DNA of 64,000 nt. Source: Fibrobacter succinogenes. Its GTDB lineage: Bacteria; Fibrobacterota; Fibrobacteria; Fibrobacterales; Fibrobacteraceae. A program made the translations under genes and the position numbers. Location: positions 1-64,000 of the forward strand of contig CADCBQ010000004.1 in the NCBI GenBank assembly GCA_902799745.1, in the 5' to 3' direction. This document shows positions 15,281 to 23,961 of this stretch, in pieces. Below the pieces are notes generated by a model. It was given only the letters and a program-made list of their open reading frames with translations, was not told the DNA's origin and made no database searches. Position 1 is the first letter of the stretch. Each line of letters starts with the position of its first letter.

Positions 15281-16117
15281 ATGTTGAATATTAACGGAAT
15301 TGAATGGTTGCACAAAGTCGGGTGCTACCATACAACGCTTGAAAGGGATCCGCTCCTAGTTCTTGAATTTTGTCGAAAGGGGCAAATCAGCTGGGCCGGC
15401 GGAGCACTCCCCTGCAATCAGCTGAAGGCAGGAGAAATGCTGGTTTACGACGCGTGGACTTCGGGAGCGCTAACGCGTTCCGCCGATTACTGCGGCGACC
15501 GCATTTTGTTCTTTGAAGAATCGATAAAGTACATCCGCGAACATTTTGCAGGTTTTCTGATTGACATCAAGATGCTCGCACAGAAAATGTGCCGACCGGG
15601 CCGACCGTTCATCGTCCACACCAAGGAAGAAGTCGCCAACGCCTTCGAAAAGATTGACAACAAGTCAAAGAATTTGCAGGCGGAATATGGCAGGCTCGCC
15701 ATTTTGGAACTTTTGCTCACCCTGAAAAACCTAGACACGCAGCGAGAATCCATTTGCCGCGAATGCAATTTATCTTCGATGCAAATTGAAAAAATCTACT
15801 GTATCCGTTCGTTTATCTGCGAAAACATGGACAGTCATTTCACCATCGAGGAACTTTCCAACAAGTTTGACATGCCGCCTACCGCAATGAAACTCTGCTT
15901 CAAGAACGTGTTCGGTTTGCCGGTATTCACTTACGCTCGCCGCGAGCGTATGAAACTCGCCGCAAAGCAGTTGCGGGAATGCGACCGCGGAATCCTCGAG
16001 ATTGCAGGCACGGTCGGCTACAACAACGGGAGCAAGTTCGCCCACGCCTTCCAGGACGTAATGGGCATGACCCCCAAGGAATACAGGAAAAAGTACAGGA
16101 TGACAAACGTCGCATAA
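15281..16117 (+). CDS. AraC-family transcriptional regulator
   Basis: The 278-residue protein has a poorly conserved N-terminal sensing domain (about 1-160) and a C-terminal AraC DNA-binding domain with two helix-turn-helix units: FTIEELSNKFDMPPTAMKLC (about 188-207) and ILEIAGTVGYNNGSKFAHAF (about 240-260), followed by the family signature GMTPKEYRKKYR. The layout resembles PchR/YbtA-type regulators of siderophore systems. It is followed 2 bp later by an ABC transporter pair, as in YbtA-YbtP-YbtQ loci. AraC proteins bind tandem half-sites about 20-21 bp apart, and five sites with exactly 20-bp spacing lie near metal-uptake genes in this window; I infer this protein is the binder. An effector (iron chelate) is assumed, not shown. 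Confidence 0.9.
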   Translation: MLNINGIEWLHKVGCYHTTLERDPLLVLEFCRKGQISWAGGALPCNQLKAGEMLVYDAWTSGALTRSADYCGDRILFFEESIKYIREHFAGFLIDIKMLAQKMCRPGRPFIVHTKEEVANAFEKIDNKSKNLQAEYGRLAILELLLTLKNLDTQRESICRECNLSSMQIEKIYCIRSFICENMDSHFTIEELSNKFDMPPTAMKLCFKNVFGLPVFTYARRERMKLAAKQLRECDRGILEIAGTVGYNNGSKFAHAFQDVMGMTPKEYRKKYRMTNVA

Positions 16118-16119
16118 TT

Positions 16120-17904
16120 ATGAAAAAGACATTCTCTAAACTCTACGCATACATGGGATCGCGAAAGCCGCTGTTCCCGCTAGCATTGATTCTCTCGGCA
16201 TTGAGCGCCATCGCGGGGCTCGTGCCGTTTTTACTGATGTGGCTCATTGTCCGCGAGGTGATCTCTGGCGGCGACATGACGAACATCAAGATTTTCGACT
16301 ACTCCATCGGAGCGGTTCTCGCCTCGGTCACAAGCGTATTGCTCTACTTTGCGGCCCTCGCCTGCTCGCACATGGTTGCATTCAGGCTCGAAGGCGACCT
16401 GCGTCGATTCGCCATGAAAAAGTTGATGTCAGCTCCGCTTGGATTTTTCGACAAGAACCCAACCGGCAAGCTCCGCAAGATTATTGACGACAATGCTGCA
16501 ATTACGCACACCTTCGTCGCGCACGAGATGCCCGATATTTCGGGCACCATCCTGATTCCCATCGTGGCGCTTGTGATGATGTTCGTTTTCGATTGGCGAC
16601 TCGGCCTTGCCTCTTTGGTGCCTATCGCATACGCCTTGTTCATTTTGGGTACCCTTGGCCGCAGGGGAACCAAGTTCATGGAACGCTACATGCAGGCCCT
16701 CGAAGAGATGAACTCCGAAGCGGTGGAATACGTGCGCGGAATTCCCGTAGTCAAGGTTTTCCAGCAGACGATTTTTTCGTTCAAGAGTTTCTACAACAGC
16801 ATCGTGACTTACCACAAGATGGTCACAGCCTATTCCAACAACTGGAAAGTCCCTTACTGCATCTACACGATTCTCGTGAACGGATTCGTGCTGTTCCTGG
16901 TGCCGACGGCAGCGCTCATTATCGGTAACGACGGCGATGTTAAACTCACCATCGTGAACATGATGATTTACGTGTTGGTAACACCGCTGTTCTCGCAATG
17001 CGTGATGCGCAGCATGTACCTGAGCAATGCCACGAACCAGGCGGGAATCGCGGTTGACCGCATCAACGATATCGCCCGCACCAAGGATTTGGAGGTTTGC
17101 GAAAATCCGGTGCCGATGCAAAAGTTCGATGTGGAATTCCGGAACGTGAACTTTACCTACCCCGATACCGACAAGCAGGTATTGAGCGACATTTCGCTCA
17201 CAGTACCGGCGGGCCACACGGTAGCACTTGTCGGGCCTTCGGGCGGCGGCAAGAGTACGATTGCAAAACTCCTACCGCGCTTTTTCGACGTCGATAGCGG
17301 CGAAATTACTATTGGCGGTGTTCCCGTAAAGCAGATTGACCCGAAGGAACTGATGAAGAACGTTTCGTTCGTGTTCCAGAACACGCGCCTTTTCAAGATG
17401 AGCATTTTGGACAACGTTCGCTACGGCATGCCCGATGCAACTCTCGAGCAGGTAAACAAGGCGCTTGATCTTGCGCAGTGCCGCGAAATCATTGACAAGT
17501 TGCCTGCTGGCATTAATACCGTTATCGGAAGCAAGGGAACTTATCTTTCGGGTGGCGAGCAGCAGCGAGTGGTACTTGCGCGCGCCATTTTGAAGAACGC
17601 CCCCATCGTGGTGCTCGACGAGGCAACCGCCTTTGCTGACCCCGAAAACGAACGCCTGATTCAAGAAGCCTTGCACAAACTGGCCGCCGGCAAGACCGTG
17701 CTGATGATTGCCCACAGGCTTACAAGCGTGGTGAACGCCGACCAGATTATCGTTGTTGAAGAAGGCGAAATCGCTGAACGCGGAACGCACAGCGAATTGC
17801 TTGAAAAGAACGGCATTTATGCCAAGATGTGGGCCGAATACCAGCAGTCTGTCACATGGACCCTCGACAATTCCAAGGATAATGAAGGAGGCGAAAATGT
17901 ATAA
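16120..17904 (+). CDS. ABC transporter half-unit, permease fused to ATPase (YbtP/YbtQ-like)
   Basis: I place the start at ATG 16120, two bases after the araC stop, giving 594 residues; a longer open frame overlapping araC is not credible. Residues 1-320 form a six-helix exporter-type membrane domain. Residues about 340-575 are the ATPase with Walker A GPSGGGKST, signature LSGGEQQRV, Walker B IVVLDEATA and the H-loop AHRL. Such pairs with an AraC regulator import iron-siderophore complexes despite exporter-type folds (YbtPQ, IrtAB). It should pair with the next gene, which overlaps its end by 8 bp. The DEATAFADPENE sequence after Walker B, rather than the usual SALD, is frequent in this subgroup. 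Confidence 0.9.
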   Translation: MKKTFSKLYAYMGSRKPLFPLALILSALSAIAGLVPFLLMWLIVREVISGGDMTNIKIFDYSIGAVLASVTSVLLYFAALACSHMVAFRLEGDLRRFAMKKLMSAPLGFFDKNPTGKLRKIIDDNAAITHTFVAHEMPDISGTILIPIVALVMMFVFDWRLGLASLVPIAYALFILGTLGRRGTKFMERYMQALEEMNSEAVEYVRGIPVVKVFQQTIFSFKSFYNSIVTYHKMVTAYSNNWKVPYCIYTILVNGFVLFLVPTAALIIGNDGDVKLTIVNMMIYVLVTPLFSQCVMRSMYLSNATNQAGIAVDRINDIARTKDLEVCENPVPMQKFDVEFRNVNFTYPDTDKQVLSDISLTVPAGHTVALVGPSGGGKSTIAKLLPRFFDVDSGEITIGGVPVKQIDPKELMKNVSFVFQNTRLFKMSILDNVRYGMPDATLEQVNKALDLAQCREIIDKLPAGINTVIGSKGTYLSGGEQQRVVLARAILKNAPIVVLDEATAFADPENERLIQEALHKLAAGKTVLMIAHRLTSVVNADQIIVVEEGEIAERGTHSELLEKNGIYAKMWAEYQQSVTWTLDNSKDNEGGENV

Positions 17905-19627
17905 GTGGGTTCAGAATACTTTTGCTCTTTCGGAAGAAGGCTCGCGCACGTTTGTCCGTGGCGTTGTCTGGACATTCCTGCACTTTATTTCGCTCATGTT
18001 CCCGATGATGATGCTCTTTTACTTTTTGATGGAGCAGATGGGCATAGGTGAATTTGCCGGCAAGACTCCGCACGGGACATGGTTCTATGTGGGCATTGCG
18101 GTAATTCTGTTTGTGGTGATGCTTGTCATTTACAGGTTCTCGTACAGCGCGACTTACAGTAGCGTGTACGACGAAAGCATGCGTCGCCGCGTTTCGATTG
18201 CCGAAAAGCTTCGTAAGTTGCCGCTCTCCTTCTTTGGCAAGAAGAACCTTTCGGATTTGACGTCGACCATCATGGACGACTGCAACGCACTCGAAATGAT
18301 TTTCTCGCATGCGGTGCCGGAACTTTTCGCCGCCATCGGAAGCGTCACCATAATCGGAATCATGCTGTTCTGCTACAACTGGAAAATGTCTATCGCGCTT
18401 TTCTGGGTGGTGCCCGCAGCAGCATTGCTCATTGCGCTTTCCAAGAAAATTCAGGATCACTGGTTCGAAAATTCATATAACGCCCGCCGCATGATTATGG
18501 AAGACATCCAGGAAGGCCTCGAAAACGTGCAGGAAATCCGTTCCTACTCGGGCGAAGCCGCCTACCTCGACCATTTCGACAAGGACTGCATCAAATACGA
18601 AAAAACGCAGATGGATTCCGATATCAAGGTTGGCATGTTCCTGAATTCGGCGCAGGGCATTCTCAAGATGGGTCTTGCCACGGTGCTGATTACAGGCGCA
18701 AGGCTTTGGACCAAGGGCGAAATCGACGTGTTTACCTACCTGGTATTCATCGTATGCGCGGCGACTGTCTACAATCCGGTTTTCCTCGTATTCAATAACC
18801 TCGCCGAACTGTTCTTCGTGAACGTGCGCCTGCGCCGTTTCCGCGAAATGGATCAGATGAAACCTCAGGAAGGCGTAACGGAATTCGTTCCCCAGAATTA
18901 CGATATCGAATTCAAGGATGTTGACTTCAATTACAACGAGAACAAGCAAGTCCTGAAAAAAATTTCGTTCACCGCAAAGCAGGGCGAAATCACCGCACTT
19001 GTGGGGCCGAGCGGTAGCGGAAAGACAACCGCCGCCAAAATTGCCGCACGATTCTGGGACATTCAAGGCGGAACGGTAACGCTCGGCGGCCAAGATATCA
19101 GCAAGATTGACCCCGAAACGCTCCTCAAGAACTTCTCCATCGTCTTCCAAGACGTGGTGCTGTTCAACACGAGCATCAAGGACAATATCCGCATCGGTAA
19201 GCGCGGAGCAACCGACGAAGAAATCCTGAAAGTCGCAAAACTTGCCGGCTGCGACGATTTCGTGCAGAAAATGCCGCAGGGTTACGATACCGTCATCGGC
19301 GAAAACGGCGACACACTCTCGGGCGGTGAACGCCAGCGAATCTCGATTGCACGCGCCTTGTTGAAGGACGCGCCCATCATCTTGCTCGACGAAGCGACCG
19401 CAAGCCTCGACGTAGAAAACGAATCCAAGATCCAGCGCGGCATTTCGCAGTTGGTGAAGGGCAAGACAGTCATCATCATCGCGCACCGCATGCGTACCAT
19501 CGCAAACGCCGACAAGGTCGTGGTGCTGCAAGACGGTCACATCGCCGAAACAGGCTCCCCTGCCGAACTCAAGGCGAAAGGCGGCCTATTCAGCAAGATG
19601 CTCGAATTGCAAATGAACAAAAATTAA
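17897..19627 (+). CDS. ABC transporter half-unit, permease fused to ATPase (YbtP/YbtQ-like partner)
   Basis: The start at ATG 17897 has a near-perfect AAGGAGG six bases before it and lies inside the end of the preceding gene, implying coupled translation; the protein is 576 residues. It has six membrane helices (about 20-310) and an ATPase domain with Walker A GPSGSGKTT, signature LSGGERQRI, Walker B IILLDEATAS and H-loop AHRM. It is expected to form a heterodimer with 16120-17904. Substrate is inferred as a ferric siderophore or similar chelate from the regulator and neighbours; a peptide or lipid exporter cannot be excluded from sequence alone. Confidence 0.9.
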   Translation: MYKWVQNTFALSEEGSRTFVRGVVWTFLHFISLMFPMMMLFYFLMEQMGIGEFAGKTPHGTWFYVGIAVILFVVMLVIYRFSYSATYSSVYDESMRRRVSIAEKLRKLPLSFFGKKNLSDLTSTIMDDCNALEMIFSHAVPELFAAIGSVTIIGIMLFCYNWKMSIALFWVVPAAALLIALSKKIQDHWFENSYNARRMIMEDIQEGLENVQEIRSYSGEAAYLDHFDKDCIKYEKTQMDSDIKVGMFLNSAQGILKMGLATVLITGARLWTKGEIDVFTYLVFIVCAATVYNPVFLVFNNLAELFFVNVRLRRFREMDQMKPQEGVTEFVPQNYDIEFKDVDFNYNENKQVLKKISFTAKQGEITALVGPSGSGKTTAAKIAARFWDIQGGTVTLGGQDISKIDPETLLKNFSIVFQDVVLFNTSIKDNIRIGKRGATDEEILKVAKLAGCDDFVQKMPQGYDTVIGENGDTLSGGERQRISIARALLKDAPIILLDEATASLDVENESKIQRGISQLVKGKTVIIIAHRMRTIANADKVVVLQDGHIAETGSPAELKAKGGLFSKMLELQMNKN

Positions 19628-19636
19628 TACAAAATT

Positions 19637-19663
19637 AGCCTTGACAAACATCAAGGCTTTTTT
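19637..19663 (+). terminator. Terminator of the araC-ABC operon
   Basis: AGCCTTGA-CAAACA-TCAAGGCT forms an 8-bp stem followed by a T run, starting 10 bp after the ABC gene stop. It is interleaved with the next promoter, whose -35 lies in the stem. Confidence 0.8.
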
Positions 19664-19670
19664 ATATATT
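19641..19670 (+). promoter_or_regulatory. Promoter of the DUF3793-flavodoxin pair
   Basis: TTGACA (19641-19646) and TATATT (19665-19670) with an 18-bp spacer (or ATATAT at 17 bp) make a strong vegetative-type promoter 48 bp before the ATG at 19718. The -35 sits inside the upstream terminator stem. Confidence 0.65.
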
Positions 19671-19717
19671 TGTTAGAGAAATCTAACTTTACAATTTATT
19701 TGTAATTTGCAATAAAA

Positions 19718-20284
19718 ATGAATCGCCTTTTAGACCACCGTCTCGTTCGCCAATGCGCGCCAACACTCGCCGGACTCAAAGTCGGAAGTTTATTCTGCCT
19801 TGAATCTTCACCCAGCGAAACGCTATGTAAACAACTCGCCCACTGGAACAAGGAACTCAACCCTCGCGGCGTGTGCGTGCGCGTTATCGCAGAACGCTGC
19901 GGTCGCAGTTTTATCTACGTCTATCGCGAAGACGCCCTGAAAAAGCTTATTGCCGAGCCGGAAATCCGCCATTTTCTCGCCACCTACGGCTACACAGACT
20001 TTAGCACCGACTGTGCACTCGCATACATGACGGCGCGCATCCGCAAATGCCACTGTTTTCCGCACGAAGTCGGACTTTTCTTGGGCTACCCCCTCGAAGA
20101 CGTGAAAGGGTTCATTATCAACGGCGGCAGGAATAGCAAATATACGGGCTACTGGAAAGTTTACGGCGATGTAACCGAATGCGAAAAACGGTTCGCCTGC
20201 TTTCGCAAGTGCTTCGATATTTTCAACAAACTATTTGAAAAAGGATATTCGCTGCCGATGCTGACCGTCCGAAACGCAGCGTAA
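19718..20284 (+). CDS. DUF3793 family protein
   Basis: The 188-residue cytoplasmic protein matches the DUF3793 pattern: CAPTLAGLKVGSLFCL at the N-terminus, then FPHEVGLFLGYPLEDVKGFI in the centre and a late GYWKVYGD segment. The family often sits beside a flavodoxin and iron or metal transport genes in anaerobes; the biochemical role is unknown. Here it is followed 42 bp later by a flavodoxin gene, supporting the same functional pairing. Several conserved Cys and His residues (KCHCFPHE) could bind metal. Confidence 0.85.
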   Translation: MNRLLDHRLVRQCAPTLAGLKVGSLFCLESSPSETLCKQLAHWNKELNPRGVCVRVIAERCGRSFIYVYREDALKKLIAEPEIRHFLATYGYTDFSTDCALAYMTARIRKCHCFPHEVGLFLGYPLEDVKGFIINGGRNSKYTGYWKVYGDVTECEKRFACFRKCFDIFNKLFEKGYSLPMLTVRNAA

Positions 20285-20326
20285 TCAAACGACATTTACC
20301 TCTTTAATTCACCTAGGAGAATCACA

Positions 20327-20755
20327 ATGGAAAAAATCGCAGTCATATACTGGAGCGGAACCGGCAACACCGAACTGATGGCGAAATACGTCGCCGAAGG
20401 CGCAAAGGCCGCCGGTGCCAAAGCCGACGTGTTCAGCGTCTCGGACTTTTCGCAGGGCCAGCTGAGCGAATACGCCCGCTATGCGCTGGGTTGCCCCGCC
20501 ATGGGCGCCGAGGAACTCGAAGATTCCGAATTCCAGCCCTTCTACGAAGCCGTCAAGCCCGCACTCAACGGCAAGAAAGTCGCCCTATTTGGCTCTTACG
20601 GCTGGGGTGGCGGCGAATGGATGAATCCGTGGAAGGCTGACGCAGAAGCCGCCGGGCTCGTACTTGTGGCAGACCCGCTCGCCATCGAGAACGCCCCCGA
20701 TGACGCCGGCAAGGCCGCCTGCCAGGATCTCGGCAAGGCACTCGCCACCGCCTAA
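20327..20755 (+). CDS. Flavodoxin
   Basis: The 142-residue protein is a short-chain flavodoxin. The FMN phosphate loop is at the N-terminus (YWSGTGNTELMA, about residues 8-19), and the isoalloxazine-stacking loops lie in FGSYGWGGGEWM (about 87-98) and near ADPLAIENAPDD. Flavodoxin replaces ferredoxin in electron transfer when iron is scarce, which fits the iron-uptake neighbourhood. It has a good AGGAGAA site and probably shares the promoter before 19718. It may also supply electrons for reductive release of iron from chelates (inference). Confidence 0.92.
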   Translation: MEKIAVIYWSGTGNTELMAKYVAEGAKAAGAKADVFSVSDFSQGQLSEYARYALGCPAMGAEELEDSEFQPFYEAVKPALNGKKVALFGSYGWGGGEWMNPWKADAEAAGLVLVADPLAIENAPDDAGKAACQDLGKALATA

Positions 20756-20793
20756 AAAGAACTTTTCTTTCTTATAGTGTTTTGGATTGAAGC

Positions 20794-20827
20794 AGCCCCG
20801 ACGGAATCACATTCCGTTGGGGCTTTT
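20794..20827 (+). terminator. Terminator after the flavodoxin gene
   Basis: AGCCCCGACGGAAT-CAC-ATTCCGTTGGGGCT forms a long stem with one wobble pair and a TTTT tail. It ends only 15 bp before the next ATG (20842), so any transcript for that gene starting upstream would have this hairpin in its leader. Confidence 0.85.
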
Positions 20828-20841
20828 AGAGGAGTTTTTCA

Positions 20842-23190
20842 ATGCAGGTTTCTCGTGTCAACAAGGTTTTTGCCCGATTGGGGCGTTTTCAGGTGAAGTT
20901 TCGCTGGTTGATTCTGCTGGTAACGGCAATTGTGACATTTTTGGCGTGTCTCGGGCTTCCGCAACTGCAGATGACGAGCAGCGAAGAGGAATGGTTTGAC
21001 GACTGGGACAAGGTGAAGATTGACCAGGCGCACTTTAACGAAAAATTCGGCAGCGACGATGGCTATATGGTGATGGTGCGTGCCGATGACGTGTTTGCGC
21101 CGGAGGTTTTGCAGGCGATTGACAAGCTTTCGCGCAGGCTCGAAAACGAGGTGCCTTACGCTGACCGCGTGGTTTCGCTGACGCACAATTTGTCGATTCC
21201 GGTCGCGAACGAAGAAGGTTTCGAGGTCGTCGACCCGTTCGAAGGCGGCGTTCCAGATGACCCGCAGGAACTGGAAGCGAAAAAGAAACTAATTCTTTCG
21301 CGCGAATCGCTCGTGAACAACATCGTCTCGGACGACGCGAAAGAAACCTGGATTATCCTCTCGCTGAAATCCTACGAAGGCGGCGTCGATTTCGGCAAGG
21401 ACAGCATCGCGCCTTTCGCCCGCGAGGTCATTTATTCCGACGAATTCAAGAGCGACAAGTTCGAGATGCTCCCGACAGGCATGAGCTACACCGAGATGGA
21501 AGAAAACGAAGTCATCTCGCGAGAATGTGCAATGCGTATCGGTTTCGGATTCCTAGTGATGCTCGTATGCCTTATCTTGTTTGTAAGGTCGCTGCGCGGC
21601 GTGGTGGTGCCTGCAATTGCAACGGTCGGCGGTATCGCCTCGGTACTCGGCATCAATGCGTGGCTCGGCGTTGTCGGCGACGAGAGCATGGTCGCACTCC
21701 CGGTGCTTTTAGGCATGGCGCTTTCGGTGGGCTACTCCATCCACTACATCAATTCATTCCGCATGCATTTTAGGCGTACGGGCAACCGCCGCGAATCCGT
21801 GATTTGCGCCGTCGAAGAAACAGGCTGGCCCATCCTTTTTACCGTCATCACTACGGTAGCATCGCTGATTTCGTTTCTGTTCGCAGGCATTCGCCCTATC
21901 CGCTGGATTGGCGGAATTTCGGCGGGCATCGTCACGATGGTTTATCTGTACGTCATCATCCTGATTCCGATTCTCATGAGTTTCGGCAAGAATGCAAAAC
22001 CGAACCCGACGCAGGTAAAGTCGGCAGGGGCCACCAAGGCGGACATCCTCTTTGAATTCTTCGGGCGCAAGGTGTGCAGGCACAGCGTTATTGTCGCAGT
22101 GATTTCGGCGGCGGTAATGTTGCTGCAGATTCCGGGAATGATGCGTATCGACGTGAACATGGACTACACCGAAACTATGGGTGAAAAGATTCCCTTCGTG
22201 GTGCGGCTCAAGGACATGCTCAGCGGAAAACTCGGGAGCCTTTACGACTTTAACGTGATGGTGGAATTCGATAATGCAGACGCACTCAAGGATCCCGCCA
22301 ACATGAAACGCATCGAGCAACTTGAACAGAAACTCGGCACGCTCCTGCTCACGAAAATTTCAGGCGACAAGCCGCGCGTGCAATCGGTGACGCGCCTCGT
22401 GAAAGAGATGAACCGCACGCTGAACGCCGACAGCATCGAGTATTATAAGATTCCCGACGCGCAGGACATGCTCACGCAACTGCTGTTCCTGTACGAAATT
22501 TCGGACCCCGACGCGCTCTTTGAACGCATGGACGAAGAATACAAGACCACGTTCATCCACATAGAACTTTCGGGCTACGACGCCAACAAAATCGTCGAGG
22601 ACTTGGATTCAGCAAACGCTTATGCCGCCCGCATTTTCCCGGACGCCAAGACTTCTGTCGTGGGCGAAGTCGTGAACTACGCCGAGATGAATGGCAAGCT
22701 GGTCGGCGGGCTTTTGCGCTCGTTCGGCGGGTCGTTCGTGATTATCGCAATCATGATGATTCTTGCATTCGGGAGCATCAAGGCGGGCCTTATCGGGATG
22801 ATTCCAAACGTTGCGCCAGTTCTCCTGATTGGCGGTGTCATGGGCTATTCGGGCATGCCACTCGACATGATCACGATGATCGTGATGCCAATGATTTTGG
22901 GCATCGCCGTCGACGACACCATCCACATGAACAACCACATCAAATACGGATTCGAGCGCACGGGCAGCTACAGGCACGCGTTACTGCTCTCTTACCGCGA
23001 AATCGGAAAGACCATGGGCATGACCACTTTCATCCTTTGCGCGATGTTCTTCGTATTCATCTTCAGCCCCATGGGGGCCCTCCACAATGTGGGTTTGCTC
23101 TCCATCGTGGGCCTCGGTGCCGCACTCCTTGCCGACTACACACTCACCACCGCCCTCGTGTACCTGACAAAACCGTACGGAAAAGGTTAA
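20842..23190 (+). CDS. MMPL/RND-family permease (first of two)
   Basis: The 782-residue protein has the two-fold RND layout: a membrane helix at about 20-40, a large periplasmic loop to about 230, five or six helices to about 385, one helix near 410, a second periplasmic loop, and a final helix bundle from about 630. Charged transmembrane motifs such as GIAVDDTIHMNN near residue 690 are typical. It has no obvious fusion partner or outer-membrane channel of the TolC type nearby. It is a paralogue of 26413-28788. MMPL/HpnN-like members move lipids or hydrophobic compounds across the periplasm. A GAGGAG site precedes the ATG. Substrate unknown. Confidence 0.85.
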   Translation: MQVSRVNKVFARLGRFQVKFRWLILLVTAIVTFLACLGLPQLQMTSSEEEWFDDWDKVKIDQAHFNEKFGSDDGYMVMVRADDVFAPEVLQAIDKLSRRLENEVPYADRVVSLTHNLSIPVANEEGFEVVDPFEGGVPDDPQELEAKKKLILSRESLVNNIVSDDAKETWIILSLKSYEGGVDFGKDSIAPFAREVIYSDEFKSDKFEMLPTGMSYTEMEENEVISRECAMRIGFGFLVMLVCLILFVRSLRGVVVPAIATVGGIASVLGINAWLGVVGDESMVALPVLLGMALSVGYSIHYINSFRMHFRRTGNRRESVICAVEETGWPILFTVITTVASLISFLFAGIRPIRWIGGISAGIVTMVYLYVIILIPILMSFGKNAKPNPTQVKSAGATKADILFEFFGRKVCRHSVIVAVISAAVMLLQIPGMMRIDVNMDYTETMGEKIPFVVRLKDMLSGKLGSLYDFNVMVEFDNADALKDPANMKRIEQLEQKLGTLLLTKISGDKPRVQSVTRLVKEMNRTLNADSIEYYKIPDAQDMLTQLLFLYEISDPDALFERMDEEYKTTFIHIELSGYDANKIVEDLDSANAYAARIFPDAKTSVVGEVVNYAEMNGKLVGGLLRSFGGSFVIIAIMMILAFGSIKAGLIGMIPNVAPVLLIGGVMGYSGMPLDMITMIVMPMILGIAVDDTIHMNNHIKYGFERTGSYRHALLLSYREIGKTMGMTTFILCAMFFVFIFSPMGALHNVGLLSIVGLGAALLADYTLTTALVYLTKPYGKG

Positions 23191-23205
23191 TACTATCTTT
23201 ATGGC

Positions 23206-23953
23206 ATGAACGAGCCGGTTATACAAATTGCCCAAGGTCTTGCCATCCCGTTTTTAGGGACGGTTCTCGGTGCCGCCTGCGTATTCTTTATGAAAAAGCA
23301 GATGGGGCAAAATCTCAAACGTGGCCTTTTGTCGTTTGCGGCGGGCAATCAGCGCGAGCGAGTCGATGGGCAAACTGGCCTTCGTCCCGGCGACGGTCGG
23401 ATTCTGGGCCGGCATTCTGTTCCTGTTTGTTTTGGATAAAATAACGCCTCACTTGCATTTGGGCAGCGCCACGCCCGAAGGCCCCAAGGCAAAACTCAAG
23501 CGCACGACCATGCTTACGCTGGCGGTAACTTTGCACAACTTGCCCGAGGGAATGGCCGTCGGCATCGTTTTCGCAGGCTGGCTTTCGGGGAACGTGGCCA
23601 TCACGCTTTCGGGAGCGTTTGCACTTGCGATAGGCATCGCCACCCAGAACTTCCCCGAAGGAGCCGTGGTTTCGCTCCCGCTCCGTGCCGAAGGGGCTTC
23701 CCGCAAAAAGGCATTTGCACTTGGCGCGCTTTCCGGTGCCGTAGAACCCGTAGGTGCGTTAATCACGCTGCTTGCCGCCGAAGCACTTTCGCCATTCATG
23801 CCCTACCTGCTTTCGCTTGCGGCAGGAGCCATGATTTATGTCGTAATCGAAGAAATGCTCCCCGAAGTCAGCGAAGGAGAGCATTTTGATGCAGGCACCA
23901 TCCTTTTTGCCGTGGGCTTCACGCTCATGATGGTGCTCGACAGCGCGCTATAA
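23206..23953 (+). pseudogene. ZIP-family metal transporter, broken by an internal deletion
   Basis: The N-terminal frame (from ATG 23206) encodes a first helix, a loop and RGLLSFAAG, then shifts to nonsense. The +1 frame from about 23345 resumes with ISASESMGKLAFVPATVGFW and continues normally to 23953, including the metal-site motifs HNLPEG and QNFPEGA. In intact ZIP proteins a second helix of about 13 residues lies between these two parts; it is missing here, together with a net loss that is not a multiple of three. The total length 748 is consistent with a deletion of 3n+2 bases (about 38-44). It was probably a zinc or iron importer. A mis-assembled read could give the same picture, so a real loss of function is not certain. 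Confidence 0.8.
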
Positions 23954-23961
23954 TTTTTCCG

